Notes under the pieces: generated by a model
Databases searched by the model: none
Told to the model about the DNA's origin: nothing
The model's input: the letters and a program-made list of their open reading frames with translations, nothing else
Program-made: the position numbers and the translations under genes
NCBI RefSeq assembly: GCF_002115805.1
Contig: NZ_JFKC01000001.1
Span: forward strand, 124,001 to 188,000
Length of the DNA stretch: 64,000 nucleotides
Direction: 5' to 3'
From: Marivita geojedonensis
GTDB lineage: Bacteria > Pseudomonadota > Alphaproteobacteria > Rhodobacterales > Rhodobacteraceae
Part shown: piece after piece, positions 55,754-64,000 of the stretch
Numbering within the stretch: the first letter of the stretch is position 1
Layout of the letters: each line of letters starts with the position of its first letter

Positions 55754-56014
55754 CTATCTCCGTCGCCTGTCGCGGACCGAGGCTCGCCAGTGGGTAGGAA
55801 CGATGATCAGCGCGCCCAAAGAAGACACGATGGCATTCATCCCCGGTGACCCAAAGCCGACACCAAACATGATCCGGACGGAATAGGCCAGAAATGCTCC
55901 ACCCACACAGATGATTATGCTGGGAAGAATTCCATTGTTGGTGAAGCCCGTTTTTTCCGAGATGTAGCCGACGATCCCCGCGATCACGACGGTGCCCATC
56001 AAAATCATGAACAT
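55754..56014 (-). CDS. GlsB/YeaQ-like membrane protein 2
   Basis: The protein has 86 residues: TVVIAGIVGYISEKTGFTNN and GILPSIIICVGGAFLAYSVR are the two main hydrophobic segments, and it ends with a basic stretch (RASVRDRRRR). It is only distantly like the next gene but has the same GYISEK-type opening of the family. It sits 2 bp after fmt. Confidence 0.72.
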   Translation of the reverse strand: MFMILMGTVVIAGIVGYISEKTGFTNNGILPSIIICVGGAFLAYSVRIMFGVGFGSPGMNAIVSSLGALIIVPTHWRASVRDRRRR

Positions 56015-56016
56015 GC

Positions 56017-56928
56017 CTACTCTCCCAACCGGGTCCCCTTGGACACCATCATACCGCGCAGAAAAGTGTCGGCATCCTGCGCCGCTTTTCCGGCTCTCTG
56101 TGCGCGGGTGATGGTAACCGCTCCGTCCGCACAGGCAATGGTGAAGGCATCGTCGATTGCCGTCCCGGCAGGTCCCTGCCCGTTGGCAAGGACGCTGCCC
56201 AGAAGTTTCACCCGCTCGCCCCCTATCAACGTCCAGGCACCGGGGAACGGCGACAAGCCACGGATCTGTCGGTCCACCTCAACTGCAGGGCGGTTCCAAT
56301 CGACGCGGGCCTCGGACTTGTCGATTTTCTCGGCATAGGTCACGCCTTCTTCGGGCTGTGCGACCGGCATCAACACGTCCAACTCGCCCAAAGCGCGCAC
56401 GATCAGAGAGGCACCCAAGTGACTCAGGCGGTCATGCAAAGCACCTGTTGTTTCCGCCGCCCCGATTGCGGTCGCCTGCCGCAGCAGAACAGGACCCGTG
56501 TCCAGCCCAGCCTCCATCTGCATGATGCAAACACCGGTTTCCGCGTCCCCTGCCATGGTTGCCCGGTGGATGGGTGCAGCGCCGCGCCAGCGCGGCAGAA
56601 GCGAAGCGTGGATATTCAAACAGCCCCGTTTCGGCGCATCAAGAACCGCCTGCGGAAGGATAAGCCCATATGCCACGACGACCGCAACGTCCGCTCCCAA
56701 AGCCGCGAAATCCTGCTGTGCCTCTTCGGTGCGAAGGGACGTCGGATGTCGCACCGGTAACCCAAGCGCTTCGGCCCGCGCGTGAACGGGCGTCGGCCGG
56801 GCCTTCTTGCCCCGTCCCGCCGGACGCGGTGGCTGGCAATAGACCGCTGCGATCTCGTGCCCCGAAACGACCAATGCATCGAGCACAGGAACCGAGAACT
56901 CCGGCGTCCCCATGAAAATGATCCGCAT
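56017..56928 (-). CDS. fmt: Methionyl-tRNA formyltransferase
   Basis: The protein has 303 residues: [20 protein letters not shown] start, the formyl-folate domain with [19 protein letters not shown] (catalytic Asn-His), and a C-terminal OB-like domain. It formylates initiator Met-tRNA. It lies 3 bp after the degenerate deformylase, with the intact def gene further upstream in the same operon. Confidence 0.97.
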   Translation of the reverse strand: MRIIFMGTPEFSVPVLDALVVSGHEIAAVYCQPPRPAGRGKKARPTPVHARAEALGLPVRHPTSLRTEEAQQDFAALGADVAVVVAYGLILPQAVLDAPKRGCLNIHASLLPRWRGAAPIHRATMAGDAETGVCIMQMEAGLDTGPVLLRQATAIGAAETTGALHDRLSHLGASLIVRALGELDVLMPVAQPEEGVTYAEKIDKSEARVDWNRPAVEVDRQIRGLSPFPGAWTLIGGERVKLLGSVLANGQGPAGTAIDDAFTIACADGAVTITRAQRAGKAAQDADTFLRGMMVSKGTRLGE

Positions 56929-56931
56929 GTC

Positions 56932-57429
56932 CTAGCCTTTCAGCTTTTTCGCGCGACGCAGAAGGATGTCCCGTTTGGTCTTGCTGAGATGATCGAAATA
57001 CATTTTTCCGTTCAGATGATCGATCTGGTGCTGAACCGATGTGGCCCAGAGCCCCACGAAATCCTGTTCACGAATGGCACCATCTGCCCCGATGAACCGC
57101 ACGGTCACGGCACGGGGGCGTTCGATTTCGGCATGAACTCCGGGCAGGTTGGGACTTGCCTCGTCATGGGATCTCAGCTTGACAGAGGCGTGCAGGATTT
57201 CCGGATTTGCCATGCGAACCGCGCGACCCCGATCTTCAGACGCATCCACGACTGCCAGTCTTTTCAGAACACCTATCTGGTTGGCAGCCAGGCCAACACC
57301 GGGCATGGCCTCCATCGTGTCGATCATGTCATCCCAGATCGAACGGATTTCGTCAGTGATTTCGTCCACCGGCTCAGCCGCGGTGCGGAGGCATTTGTTC
57401 GGCCAGGGCAGGCAGCGCCGGACTGTCAT
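56932..57429 (-). CDS. Peptide-deformylase-like paralogue with lost catalytic residues
   Basis: The protein has 165 residues, same fold as Def. Motif 1 GVGLAANQ (44-51) is kept, but motif 2 EGCLS reads EASPN (90-94), so the Cys metal ligand is Ser92. Motif 3 HEIDH reads HQIDH (134-138), so the catalytic Glu is Gln135. The metal His pair remains. It overlaps def by 4 bp and lies 3 bp before fmt. It is probably inactive as a deformylase, yet the frame is clean, so it seems retained for another role. Confidence 0.85.
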   Translation of the reverse strand: MTVRRCLPWPNKCLRTAAEPVDEITDEIRSIWDDMIDTMEAMPGVGLAANQIGVLKRLAVVDASEDRGRAVRMANPEILHASVKLRSHDEASPNLPGVHAEIERPRAVTVRFIGADGAIREQDFVGLWATSVQHQIDHLNGKMYFDHLSKTKRDILLRRAKKLKG

Positions 57430-57944
57430 GCCCGCGCCAGTTCGCGTTTCAGCTTAACCATCTTTCGGGTGATCATCTGACGCTTCAGAGGCTTGAGGTA
57501 GTCGATGAAGAGCTTGCCGTTCAGATGGTCGATCTCATGCTGCACGCAGGTCGCCCACAGGCCATCGAAGTCTTCCTCCTGCGGGTTTCCATTCTCGTCG
57601 ATCCAGGCCACCTTGACGGCTTTCGGGCGTGTGACGTCGGCGAACTGGTCCGGGATCGAAAGGCAGCCTTCCTCGTAAACATTCATCTCGTCCGAAGACG
57701 CGAGGATTTCGGGGTTGAACATCACAAGCGGGCGCGGAGTGGAATCTTCGTCTTTTTGACAATCCAACACGATCAGACGCGACATGACCCCAACCTGCGG
57801 TGCGGCGAGACCAATGCCCGGTGCGTCGTACATCGTCTCCAGCATGTCCTTGGACAGGGTGCGTAACTCGTCCGAAAGAACGGGCACGGGGGCACAGACC
57901 TTTTTCAGACGCGGGTCCGGGTGGATAAGGATCGGCAGTTTCAT
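57426..57944 (-). CDS. def: Peptide deformylase
   Basis: The protein has 172 residues with all three motifs: GIGLAAPQ (43-50), EGCLS (92-96, Cys ligand) and HEIDH (136-140). It removes formyl from nascent N-terminal Met using Fe2+. First gene of the def-(def-like)-fmt-GlsB operon. Length normal. Confidence 0.97.
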   Translation of the reverse strand: MKLPILIHPDPRLKKVCAPVPVLSDELRTLSKDMLETMYDAPGIGLAAPQVGVMSRLIVLDCQKDEDSTPRPLVMFNPEILASSDEMNVYEEGCLSIPDQFADVTRPKAVKVAWIDENGNPQEEDFDGLWATCVQHEIDHLNGKLFIDYLKPLKRQMITRKMVKLKRELARA

Positions 57945-58036
57945 GCCAGTGATCTAGGCAATCCCTGCTTCAAGAGCAATAGAGGGGGGCTTGCACTCGA
58001 AAATCACTCGGGTAGCGTCCGGCAAAAAACCGGAAG

Positions 58037-59227
58037 ATGGAATTCAGGATGCGTGACCTTTTTAACCAGCCTACTGATCGGCGCGGTACAAACAGTTCCA
58101 AATGGGACTTGCTCGAGAGTAGGTTTGACGTGCCCCTCGAGGATGGGTTGGCCATGTGGACTGCCGACAGCGATTATCCCACGGCGCCCTGCGTTCTTGA
58201 AGCGGTCAAGAAAGCGTTGGACCACGGTGTTTTTGGGTACATCGCGAGTCTCGACGCTTATAACACCGCAATCCAGTGGTGGATGCAGAACCGCCACGAC
58301 TGGACGATACAAAAGGACTGGATTCTGAGCGGGCAGGGTCTCGGCAATGCGATCGCGTTCTGTCTCGACGTGTGGTCGAACCCGGGTGACCGTGTGGTGA
58401 CCTTCAATCCCGTCTATCACGAGTTCGAATTCAAAATCCGCAAAGCAGGGCGCATCCCGGTTCAGATCCCGCTCGTGCGTACCGGCGACAGCTATTCGCT
58501 TGATCTCGATACCGCTCAGGACATGCTGGATGGGACAGAGAAGATGATCATCTTCTGCTCACCCCAGAACCCGTCCGGTCGCATCTGGACCCCTGAGGAA
58601 TTGCGAGCTGTCGCGGATTTTGCCGAGCGAAACAACCTGATCCTCGTCTCGGACGAAGTGCATCATGACTTCGTCTATCCGGGTCACAGGTTCGTACCGA
58701 TGGACGTCGCCGCGCCAGAGGCGCGCGAGAGGACCGTGACGCTGACCGCAGCCTCAAAGACCTTTAACATCGCCGGGATGAAGACCGGCAATTTCATCAT
58801 TCCGGACGCTGACCTGAGGGCGCAATTGCAGCAGCGTCTGCGCGCTCTCGACTATACGCCGAACCGTCTTGGCATAGAAATGGTCACAGCCGCCTACTCT
58901 CCTGCCGGCGCGGACTGGGTCGATGCGCAAATTGCTCATCTGGACCAGAACCGAAAGACCTTCGACACCGCCGTCAATGCAATCCCTGGCGTGCGGTCGC
59001 TTCCACTTGCGTCAACCTATCTGGCCTGGGTGGATTTCTCGGGTACTGGAATGGAGCATGAGGAAATCAGCCAGCGCGTGCGCAAATCGGCACGCATTGC
59101 TCCCAGCCCGGGACCTGATTTCGGACCGGGTGGCGAAACCTTCCTGCGGTTCAACCTCGCAACGCAGCATGATCGTGTGGTCGAAGCAGGGAAACGCTTG
59201 CAGGCGGCGTTCGGTGACCTGCAATAG
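58037..59227 (+). CDS. patB: PatB/MalY-type PLP-dependent C-S lyase (cystathionine beta-lyase-like)
   Basis: The protein has 396 residues; starts at 58037 and 58049 are both possible. Fold-type I aminotransferase family. FCSPQNPSGRIWT and SDEVHHDFVYPGH bind PLP, and TAASKTFNIAGMKTG holds the Schiff-base Lys. PatB/MalY members cleave cystathionine or other S-substituted cysteines to pyruvate, ammonia and a thiol. Whether it is biosynthetic or degradative cannot be read here. Confidence 0.88.
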   Translation: MEFRMRDLFNQPTDRRGTNSSKWDLLESRFDVPLEDGLAMWTADSDYPTAPCVLEAVKKALDHGVFGYIASLDAYNTAIQWWMQNRHDWTIQKDWILSGQGLGNAIAFCLDVWSNPGDRVVTFNPVYHEFEFKIRKAGRIPVQIPLVRTGDSYSLDLDTAQDMLDGTEKMIIFCSPQNPSGRIWTPEELRAVADFAERNNLILVSDEVHHDFVYPGHRFVPMDVAAPEARERTVTLTAASKTFNIAGMKTGNFIIPDADLRAQLQQRLRALDYTPNRLGIEMVTAAYSPAGADWVDAQIAHLDQNRKTFDTAVNAIPGVRSLPLASTYLAWVDFSGTGMEHEEISQRVRKSARIAPSPGPDFGPGGETFLRFNLATQHDRVVEAGKRLQAAFGDLQ

Positions 59228-59232
59228 GCTGA

Positions 59233-59856
59233 TCAGCGGCGCGGTGGCCGGGACTTGTAGACCGGCAACCGCCACCCGAACGCAATCGATCCCGCACGCA
59301 AAGCAAAGGTAATCGCGGCAGACAGAGTGACGGTCATCGCCGGCCCAACACCGAGCATCGGTGCCAGGGCGATAACCGACGCGCCCGCAACAGCGCAGGT
59401 TACATAGAGTTCTCCCTGCTTCAGAACGAGCGGAACCTCATTTGCCACCACATCCCGCATCAACCCGCCAAGGCATCCCGTTACTGCGCCCATGACAATG
59501 ACAATGGCCGCGCTTTGGCCAAGTGTTTCAGCTATCCGTGCCCCCGCTGCCACAGCAAATGCCAGCGCCGCCGCATCCAGCCAAAGGATCGCGGTGTAGC
59601 GACTCTCGATCAGATGTGCGGTGAAAAAGACAAGCAAGGCGGCAATTACCGCGACACCCAGATAGGTGGGATCGGCCATCCAGAACACCGGATTGCGATC
59701 CAGCAACACATCGCGAACCGTTCCCCCGCCAACAGCCGTAAGGATCGCAAGGAACGAGAAGCCAATGATGTCGAGCTGTGCCCGGCTGGCGACAAGCGCC
59801 CCGGTAAGCGCAAAAACCAGCACCGCCGCGTGATCGAGCAACGCGATCAGTGTCAC
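59233..59856 (-). CDS. Trimeric intracellular cation (TRIC) channel family protein
   Basis: The protein has 207 residues with seven hydrophobic helices and the repeated glycine-rich motif ([42 protein letters not shown]), as in UPF0126/YadS. Prokaryotic members form K+-permeable trimers. It starts inside the rnhA end (4-bp overlap). Confidence 0.88.
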   Translation of the reverse strand: MTLIALLDHAAVLVFALTGALVASRAQLDIIGFSFLAILTAVGGGTVRDVLLDRNPVFWMADPTYLGVAVIAALLVFFTAHLIESRYTAILWLDAAALAFAVAAGARIAETLGQSAAIVIVMGAVTGCLGGLMRDVVANEVPLVLKQGELYVTCAVAGASVIALAPMLGVGPAMTVTLSAAITFALRAGSIAFGWRLPVYKSRPPRR

Positions 59857-60314
59857 GCCGCACCCTTTTTGAAGGGTTTCATGCCTTCGCGCGCCAACTC
59901 ATCCGCACGTTCATTTTCGGGATGCCCTGCGTGACCCTTGACCCATTCCCATGTCACATCATGGCGCGCCTGCGCGTCGTCCAGACGCTGCCACAATTCG
60001 ACATTCTTGACCGGTTTCTTGTTCGACGTTTTCCAGCCGTTGCGCTTCCAACCGTGAATCCAGCCAGTGACACCGTTTTTGACATAGGCACTGTCGGTGA
60101 CGATGGTCAGCTTTGACGATCGCTCAAGCGTTTCTAAGGCCGTGATCGCGGCAAGAAGCTCCATTCGGTTGTTGGTTGTCGTCGCCTCTCCGCCGGAAAG
60201 CGTACGTTCCTTGACAACCTCATTCCCGATCTTGGCCTGCAGAAGAACACCCCACCCGCCCGGTCCGGGATTTCCGGAACAGGCTCCGTCGGTATAGGCG
60301 TAAAGGTCAGGCAT
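59853..60314 (-). CDS. rnhA: Ribonuclease HI
   Basis: The protein has 153 residues. Catalytic carboxylates are in place: [14 protein letters not shown] (Asp), NRMELLAAI (Glu), [10 protein letters not shown] (Asp) and NERADELAR (Asp). It degrades the RNA strand of RNA:DNA hybrids. Its start overlaps the methyltransferase end by 8 bp. Confidence 0.97.
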   Translation of the reverse strand: MPDLYAYTDGACSGNPGPGGWGVLLQAKIGNEVVKERTLSGGEATTTNNRMELLAAITALETLERSSKLTIVTDSAYVKNGVTGWIHGWKRNGWKTSNKKPVKNVELWQRLDDAQARHDVTWEWVKGHAGHPENERADELAREGMKPFKKGAA

Positions 60315-60897
60315 GGGCAGTTACAGAAATCCAGTTTTCGTCTGTGCCGCTTAGCCCCTTGTCGCGGCCGCGTCGATAGGGGCCAACGGAAAACCCCGCG
60401 TCCTGGAGACGCGCTGTCAGTTCATCCTCGGTGTAGTAGGTATAATGTCGTCCAAGGCTGTCGCGAGCCTCACCCGTGCCTTCCTTGACGGCGATATGGA
60501 ACAGGCCACCGGGCTTCAATGCCTCGTGGATCGCTCTGAGATGCCGGGGCATGTCGGCCCGAGGGGCATGCAGAAGGCTGAAATTGGCCCAGACCCCGTC
60601 ATAGATATGGGTGCCTCTGATCTCGTCGAAACTCGCCTGCCGAGCCGTGACACCCTCTATCGCCGATGCGAGACCGATCATTTCCGCCGAAGCATCAAGC
60701 GCATCTACGACACATCCGGCGCGCACCATGTGACGCGCAGATGTTCCCGGGCCACATCCGAGGTCGAGCACCCGTGCACCATCCGGCAGCGCCGCGATGA
60801 ATGTGGCCAGCGTGTCACTGGGAGTGTCCGATGGCTCAAGCTTTGCATAGTCTTGCACACGGGCATCATAGACATCGATGGTCTGCCGGTCGGTCAC
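60307..60897 (-). CDS. SAM-dependent class I methyltransferase
   Basis: The protein has 196 residues from GTG 60897, which overlaps the DUF3429 stop (GTGA). Motif I is [15 protein letters not shown], with [13 protein letters not shown] for the ribose-binding acid; ANFSLLHAP is motif IV-like. Small-molecule substrate unknown (UbiE/Tam-like). The upstream extension of the frame to 61248 lies in the DUF3429 gene and is rejected. Confidence 0.88.
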   Translation of the reverse strand: MTDRQTIDVYDARVQDYAKLEPSDTPSDTLATFIAALPDGARVLDLGCGPGTSARHMVRAGCVVDALDASAEMIGLASAIEGVTARQASFDEIRGTHIYDGVWANFSLLHAPRADMPRHLRAIHEALKPGGLFHIAVKEGTGEARDSLGRHYTYYTEDELTARLQDAGFSVGPYRRGRDKGLSGTDENWISVTAHA

Positions 60898-61346
60898 AGC
60901 ACCACTCCTACCGAAAGGCAAACGACAACCAGCGTCGTCAGGAGAAGACGGAGGTGCATCCACCATGAAGGCGCAAGGTTCCATTTCCAGAAACTGAAAT
61001 CCAGAACCAAAAGTCCCAAAAACCCGAAGATGAGATTCATCCCTGCCGAAACCGGACCGCCGCCTGTCATGAAGAACGCCCAGAGCGCCGGGATCACTGA
61101 CAGAATATACCCCGTCGCGGCCTGTGCTCCCCTTGCCTTGGTGGCAAACCCCCAAAGCACCCCGGACATGAAGCTCAGGATCACCATCCCGTAGCTCAGT
61201 TGCACGTAAGGTCCGACAAAGCGTGGTCCCAAAACGTCCACCCCCCATTGCGACGCCGCGTCGGAAAGCAGGGTCAGCGCCCCCCAGGCAAAGGGGATCA
61301 CGCCAGCAAGGCCAAGGATCAGGGCAGAGCGGGGAATTTGGGTCAT
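60894..61346 (-). CDS. DUF3429 family membrane protein
   Basis: The protein has 150 residues from MTQIPRSALILGLAGVIPFA. Five hydrophobic helices; VQLSYGMVILSFMSGVLWGF and FGFLGLLVLDFSFWKWNLAP are conserved in DUF3429. Function unknown. It overlaps the methyltransferase by 4 bp. Confidence 0.8.
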   Translation of the reverse strand: MTQIPRSALILGLAGVIPFAWGALTLLSDAASQWGVDVLGPRFVGPYVQLSYGMVILSFMSGVLWGFATKARGAQAATGYILSVIPALWAFFMTGGGPVSAGMNLIFGFLGLLVLDFSFWKWNLAPSWWMHLRLLLTTLVVVCLSVGVVL

Positions 61347-61383
61347 GGCAGGTCCGTCATCAGTGTCTGGGCCGCGACATAGC

Positions 61384-61998
61384 TCAGGCGCGTTCCAGCG
61401 CCAACCGTCCGGCAAGAGTGACGAAGAGGGCCGCAAAGGACCGATTGAGCCACCGCATCACCCGCTCGCTGCCCAAAAGCCATTTGCGCGCAGCGGCGGC
61501 AAACACACCGTAAAGGACAAAGACCACGAAGGTCATCAGCATGAAGACACCGCCCATCAGCGCCATCTCTGCCGTGGCCGTCGCGGGATTGCCCGACAGG
61601 AAAGGCGGCAGCAGCGCAAGGAAAAAGATCGACAGCTTGGGGTTCAGGATGTTGATCAAGGCACCGCGCCGCGCAATGCGGACCCCGCTTTCGGCGCTGC
61701 GATCCGCCGACACCGCCAGTGCGCCACCCGACCGCAGGGAATGATATGCGAGCCAAAGCAGATAGGCGACGCCTGCAAACTTCACCACGTTGAACAGCAC
61801 CGCCGAAGTGTGCAGCACTGCCGCCAGCCCCAGAGTCGCGGCAATCAGGTGCGGCACGATCCCGATGGTGCACCCCAGCGACGCCCAGATCGATGGCCAG
61901 CGCCCCTGCCCCAGCCCGATGGCCAGCGTATAGATGACGCCGGTTCCGGGTGCGATCACGACGACAAGGGCGGTCAGAAGGAATTGCAGGGACAGCAT
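61384..61998 (-). CDS. LysE/RhtB-family amino-acid exporter
   Basis: The protein has 204 residues from MLSLQFLLTALVVVIAPGTG; a 17-codon upstream extension is less likely. Family signatures PGTGVIYTLAIGLGQGRWPS, GVAYLLWLAYHSLRSG and NPKLSIFFLALLPPFL. About six helices. Exports an amino acid or derivative; substrate unknown. Confidence 0.9.
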   Translation of the reverse strand: MLSLQFLLTALVVVIAPGTGVIYTLAIGLGQGRWPSIWASLGCTIGIVPHLIAATLGLAAVLHTSAVLFNVVKFAGVAYLLWLAYHSLRSGGALAVSADRSAESGVRIARRGALINILNPKLSIFFLALLPPFLSGNPATATAEMALMGGVFMLMTFVVFVLYGVFAAAARKWLLGSERVMRWLNRSFAALFVTLAGRLALERA

Positions 61999-62109
61999 GG
62001 CAGGTCCTCGATGGGTGTGCTGTGTTGACGCTATACATTTGACCGACAATGATCTAGACGCGCGCTTTGGCCCGCTGTTGGGCCGACCTTATGGAAAAAG
62101 ACGACGCTC

Positions 62110-64000
62110 GTGAAAAAAGCCCTGCAAGACGCCCTTGATGCCCGTGGATACGACACGCTGACCCCGGTTCAGGAGGCGGTTCTAAACCCCGGTTACGTCG
62201 GTGCCGACCTTCTGGTCTCGGCCCAGACAGGATCGGGCAAGACATTGGGCTTCGGCCTCGCCATTGCGCCGACGATCCTTGACGACGAGGTGTTCGACGC
62301 CGCCGGCGCGCCGCTGGCGCTGGTGATTGCGCCGACGCGCGAACTGGCGATGCAGGTGAAGCGCGAACTCGCGTGGCTCTATGCACAGGCCGGTGTCGTC
62401 ATGGCCTCGACCGTGGGTGGCATGGACATGCGCGACGAACGCCGCGCGCTGGAGCGCGGCGCGCATATCGTCGTGGCCACGCCGGGCCGTCTGCGCGACC
62501 ACATCATGCGCGGCTCCATCGACCTGTCGCAGTGCCGCGCCGTGGTGCTGGACGAAGCCGACGAGATGCTCGACCTCGGGTTCCGCGAAGACCTCGAGTT
62601 CATCCTGGGCGAGTCGCCGGAAGACCGTCAGACACTGATGTTCTCGGCCACCGTTCCGCCGCAGATCGCCAAGCTTGCGCAAAGCTACCAGCGTGATGCG
62701 ATCCGCGTGGTCACGAAATCCGAAACCAGCCAGCACGCCGACATCGCCTATCGCGCGATGATGGTGAACGAACGCGACACCGACAACGCGGTGATCAACA
62801 CGCTGCGCTATTACGAGGCCCCCAACGCCATCGTCTTTGCCAACACCCGCGCGATGGTAAACCGCCTGACCACCCGCCTGTCGAACCGCGGCTTCCAGGT
62901 GGTTGCGCTGTCGGGTGAACTGACCCAGACCGAACGCACACACGCGCTGCAGGCGATGCGCGACGGGCGTGCGCAGGTCTGCGTGGCGACCGACGTGGCG
63001 GCACGTGGCATCGACCTGCCGAACCTCGATCTGGTAGTCCATGCCGAATTGCCGTCGAACCACGAAACCCTGCTGCACCGCTCCGGCCGGACGGGACGCG
63101 CCGGGCGCAAGGGTGTGTCTGCCCTGATCGTGACCCCGAAGGTGCGCAAGAAGGCAGAGCGCATTCTGGGTATGGCCAAGCTGAAATCGGAATGGGGCTC
63201 TGCGCCCTCTGCCGACGAAGTGTTGGCGCGCGACGAAGACCGCATGTTCGCCGATCCCGCATGGGACACGCCGGTGGCGGAATCCGAGGAAGCGGTCGTG
63301 TCGCGCCTTGTCGCCGAAAAGACACCCGAGCAGATCGCGGCGGCCTACCTGCGCATGTTCCGCGAACAGCATACGGCGCCCGAGGACCTGTCCGATCCGA
63401 ACGAAAAGCGCGCCCCGCGCGAAGAGTTCGGCCCGAGCGTTTGGTTCTCGGTGTCCGGCGGCCGCGCGGCCGAGGCCGAACCGCGGCGCATCCTGCCGAT
63501 GATCTGCGGCGCAGGGGATCTGAGCAAGGACGATGTCGGCGCGATTCGCATCCAGCAGGATCATTCGCTGGTGCAGATCAAGGAAGCCTCGGTGGCCCGG
63601 TTCCTCAATGCCATTGGCCCGTCGATGGAGCTGGAAAAGGGTGTGACCCTGACCCGTCTGGATCACGCACCCAGCTTCGAGCGCGGCGCCCGTCCAACGG
63701 GCCCACGCGGGCCGAAGCCAGAGCGAAAACCCCGTGATGACGCGCCGAGACCCGAGCGCAAGCCGTACCGCGAGGCCAAGCAGCATGACGCGGGCACGGC
63801 CGAGCCGAAGGCCGAAGCCGTGGCTCCTGCGAAACCGTCCTCCGCTCCGATTGACTGGAACGATGAGCCGACGCCTCGTGTGCGCAAGCCGAAGCCGGCT
63901 GACCGCAAAGGTGGCAAATCGGTCGGCAAAGCGTCTCAGGACCGTAAACCCTACAAGGGCAAATCTGACAAACCGTCCAAAGACCGCAAGCCTTATGGCG
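62110..64000 (+). CDS. DEAD-box RNA helicase, DbpA-like (3' end outside window)
   Basis: The frame is open from GTG 62110 (MKKALQDALDARGYDTLTPV) to the window end, 630 codons seen. An ATG at 62091 is out of frame. Motifs in order: AQTGSGKT (39-46), APTRELA, ATPGR, VLDEADEML (near 150), FSATVP, ATDVAARGIDLP and HRSGRTGRAGR. Residues about 440-515 resemble the DbpA RNA-binding domain (WFSVSGGRAAEAEPRRILPM). A long Lys/Arg/Pro/Asp-rich tail with RKPYR/RKPYK repeats follows. DbpA acts in 50S assembly by binding 23S hairpin 92; this subfamily may do the same. No ribosome site is obvious. Confidence 0.9.
   Translation, partial: MKKALQDALDARGYDTLTPVQEAVLNPGYVGADLLVSAQTGSGKTLGFGLAIAPTILDDEVFDAAGAPLALVIAPTRELAMQVKRELAWLYAQAGVVMASTVGGMDMRDERRALERGAHIVVATPGRLRDHIMRGSIDLSQCRAVVLDEADEMLDLGFREDLEFILGESPEDRQTLMFSATVPPQIAKLAQSYQRDAIRVVTKSETSQHADIAYRAMMVNERDTDNAVINTLRYYEAPNAIVFANTRAMVNRLTTRLSNRGFQVVALSGELTQTERTHALQAMRDGRAQVCVATDVAARGIDLPNLDLVVHAELPSNHETLLHRSGRTGRAGRKGVSALIVTPKVRKKAERILGMAKLKSEWGSAPSADEVLARDEDRMFADPAWDTPVAESEEAVVSRLVAEKTPEQIAAAYLRMFREQHTAPEDLSDPNEKRAPREEFGPSVWFSVSGGRAAEAEPRRILPMICGAGDLSKDDVGAIRIQQDHSLVQIKEASVARFLNAIGPSMELEKGVTLTRLDHAPSFERGARPTGPRGPKPERKPRDDAPRPERKPYREAKQHDAGTAEPKAEAVAPAKPSSAPIDWNDEPTPRVRKPKPADRKGGKSVGKASQDRKPYKGKSDKPSKDRKPYG

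Overview
The window is a GC-rich stretch of a chromosome from an alphaproteobacterium, most likely a marine Rhodobacterales (Roseobacter-type) organism. Support for this: an ffh-rpsP-rimM-trmD-rplS-rpmE translation block broken up by accessory genes, a MipZ-type division ATPase, SMC, a fused ATP sulfurylase/APS kinase, DUF1150 next to a small heat-shock protein, a DUF2161 nuclease-like protein, and a CIRCE-controlled groESL. I saw no rRNA, tRNA, CRISPR array, insertion sequence, integrase or phage gene. The region reads as ordinary vertically inherited chromosome with small lineage-specific insertions. Both edge genes are cut: trxB at the left and a DEAD-box helicase at the right.

Layout. 1-7 kb: trxB end, sat-cysC, a glycosyltransferase-like gene, an M23 peptidase, DUF1150 and Hsp20, a DUF465 protein, purEK. 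7-10 kb: a PhnM-like hydrolase overlapping a secreted lipase-like gene, and a DMT exporter. 10-12 kb: groESL with promoter, CIRCE operator and terminator. 12-15 kb: an NMT1/SsuA-type ABC importer. 15-20 kb: a VWA protein with six exact-length repeats, a DUF2161 protein, a TraB/GumN protein, a DMT exporter, and a LysR regulator divergent from azoR. 22-32 kb: the ffh-to-rpmE block, with four tandem GNAT acetyltransferases, a chorismate mutase, a MipA outer-membrane protein, a sulfotransferase-like gene and an EthD protein inserted. 32-41 kb: mipZ, an HpcH-type aldolase, a 10-helix membrane protein behind two ATTC-N8-GAAT operators, smc, a degenerate receiver and a glutathionyl-hydroquinone reductase. 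41-50 kb: a compact Na+-NQR operon (nqrABCDEF-apbE-nqrM-CBS) divergent from a pentahaem cytochrome c and a CPA2 antiporter. 50-55 kb: an Ig-like/DUF4214 exported protein, an L,D-transpeptidase, a lipoprotein, pepT and a DsbA-fold isomerase. 55-58 kb: two GlsB-like proteins, fmt, a catalytically degraded deformylase and an intact def in one operon. 58-64 kb: a PatB-type lyase, a TRIC channel protein, rnhA, a methyltransferase, DUF3429, a LysE exporter and the helicase.

The most unusual points are these. (i) Twin SqrR/BigR-like operators overlap the promoter of a single-cysteine membrane protein. (ii) The NqrB is short and lacks the SGAT flavin-attachment motif, although apbE and a tiny nqrM missed by ordinary ORF calling are present. 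(iii) A leader of three stacked hairpins lies ahead of ffh. (iv) A deformylase paralogue has lost its Cys ligand and catalytic Glu. (v) Four GNAT genes stand in tandem between ffh and rpsP. All family assignments come from reading motifs by eye; no database search was run.
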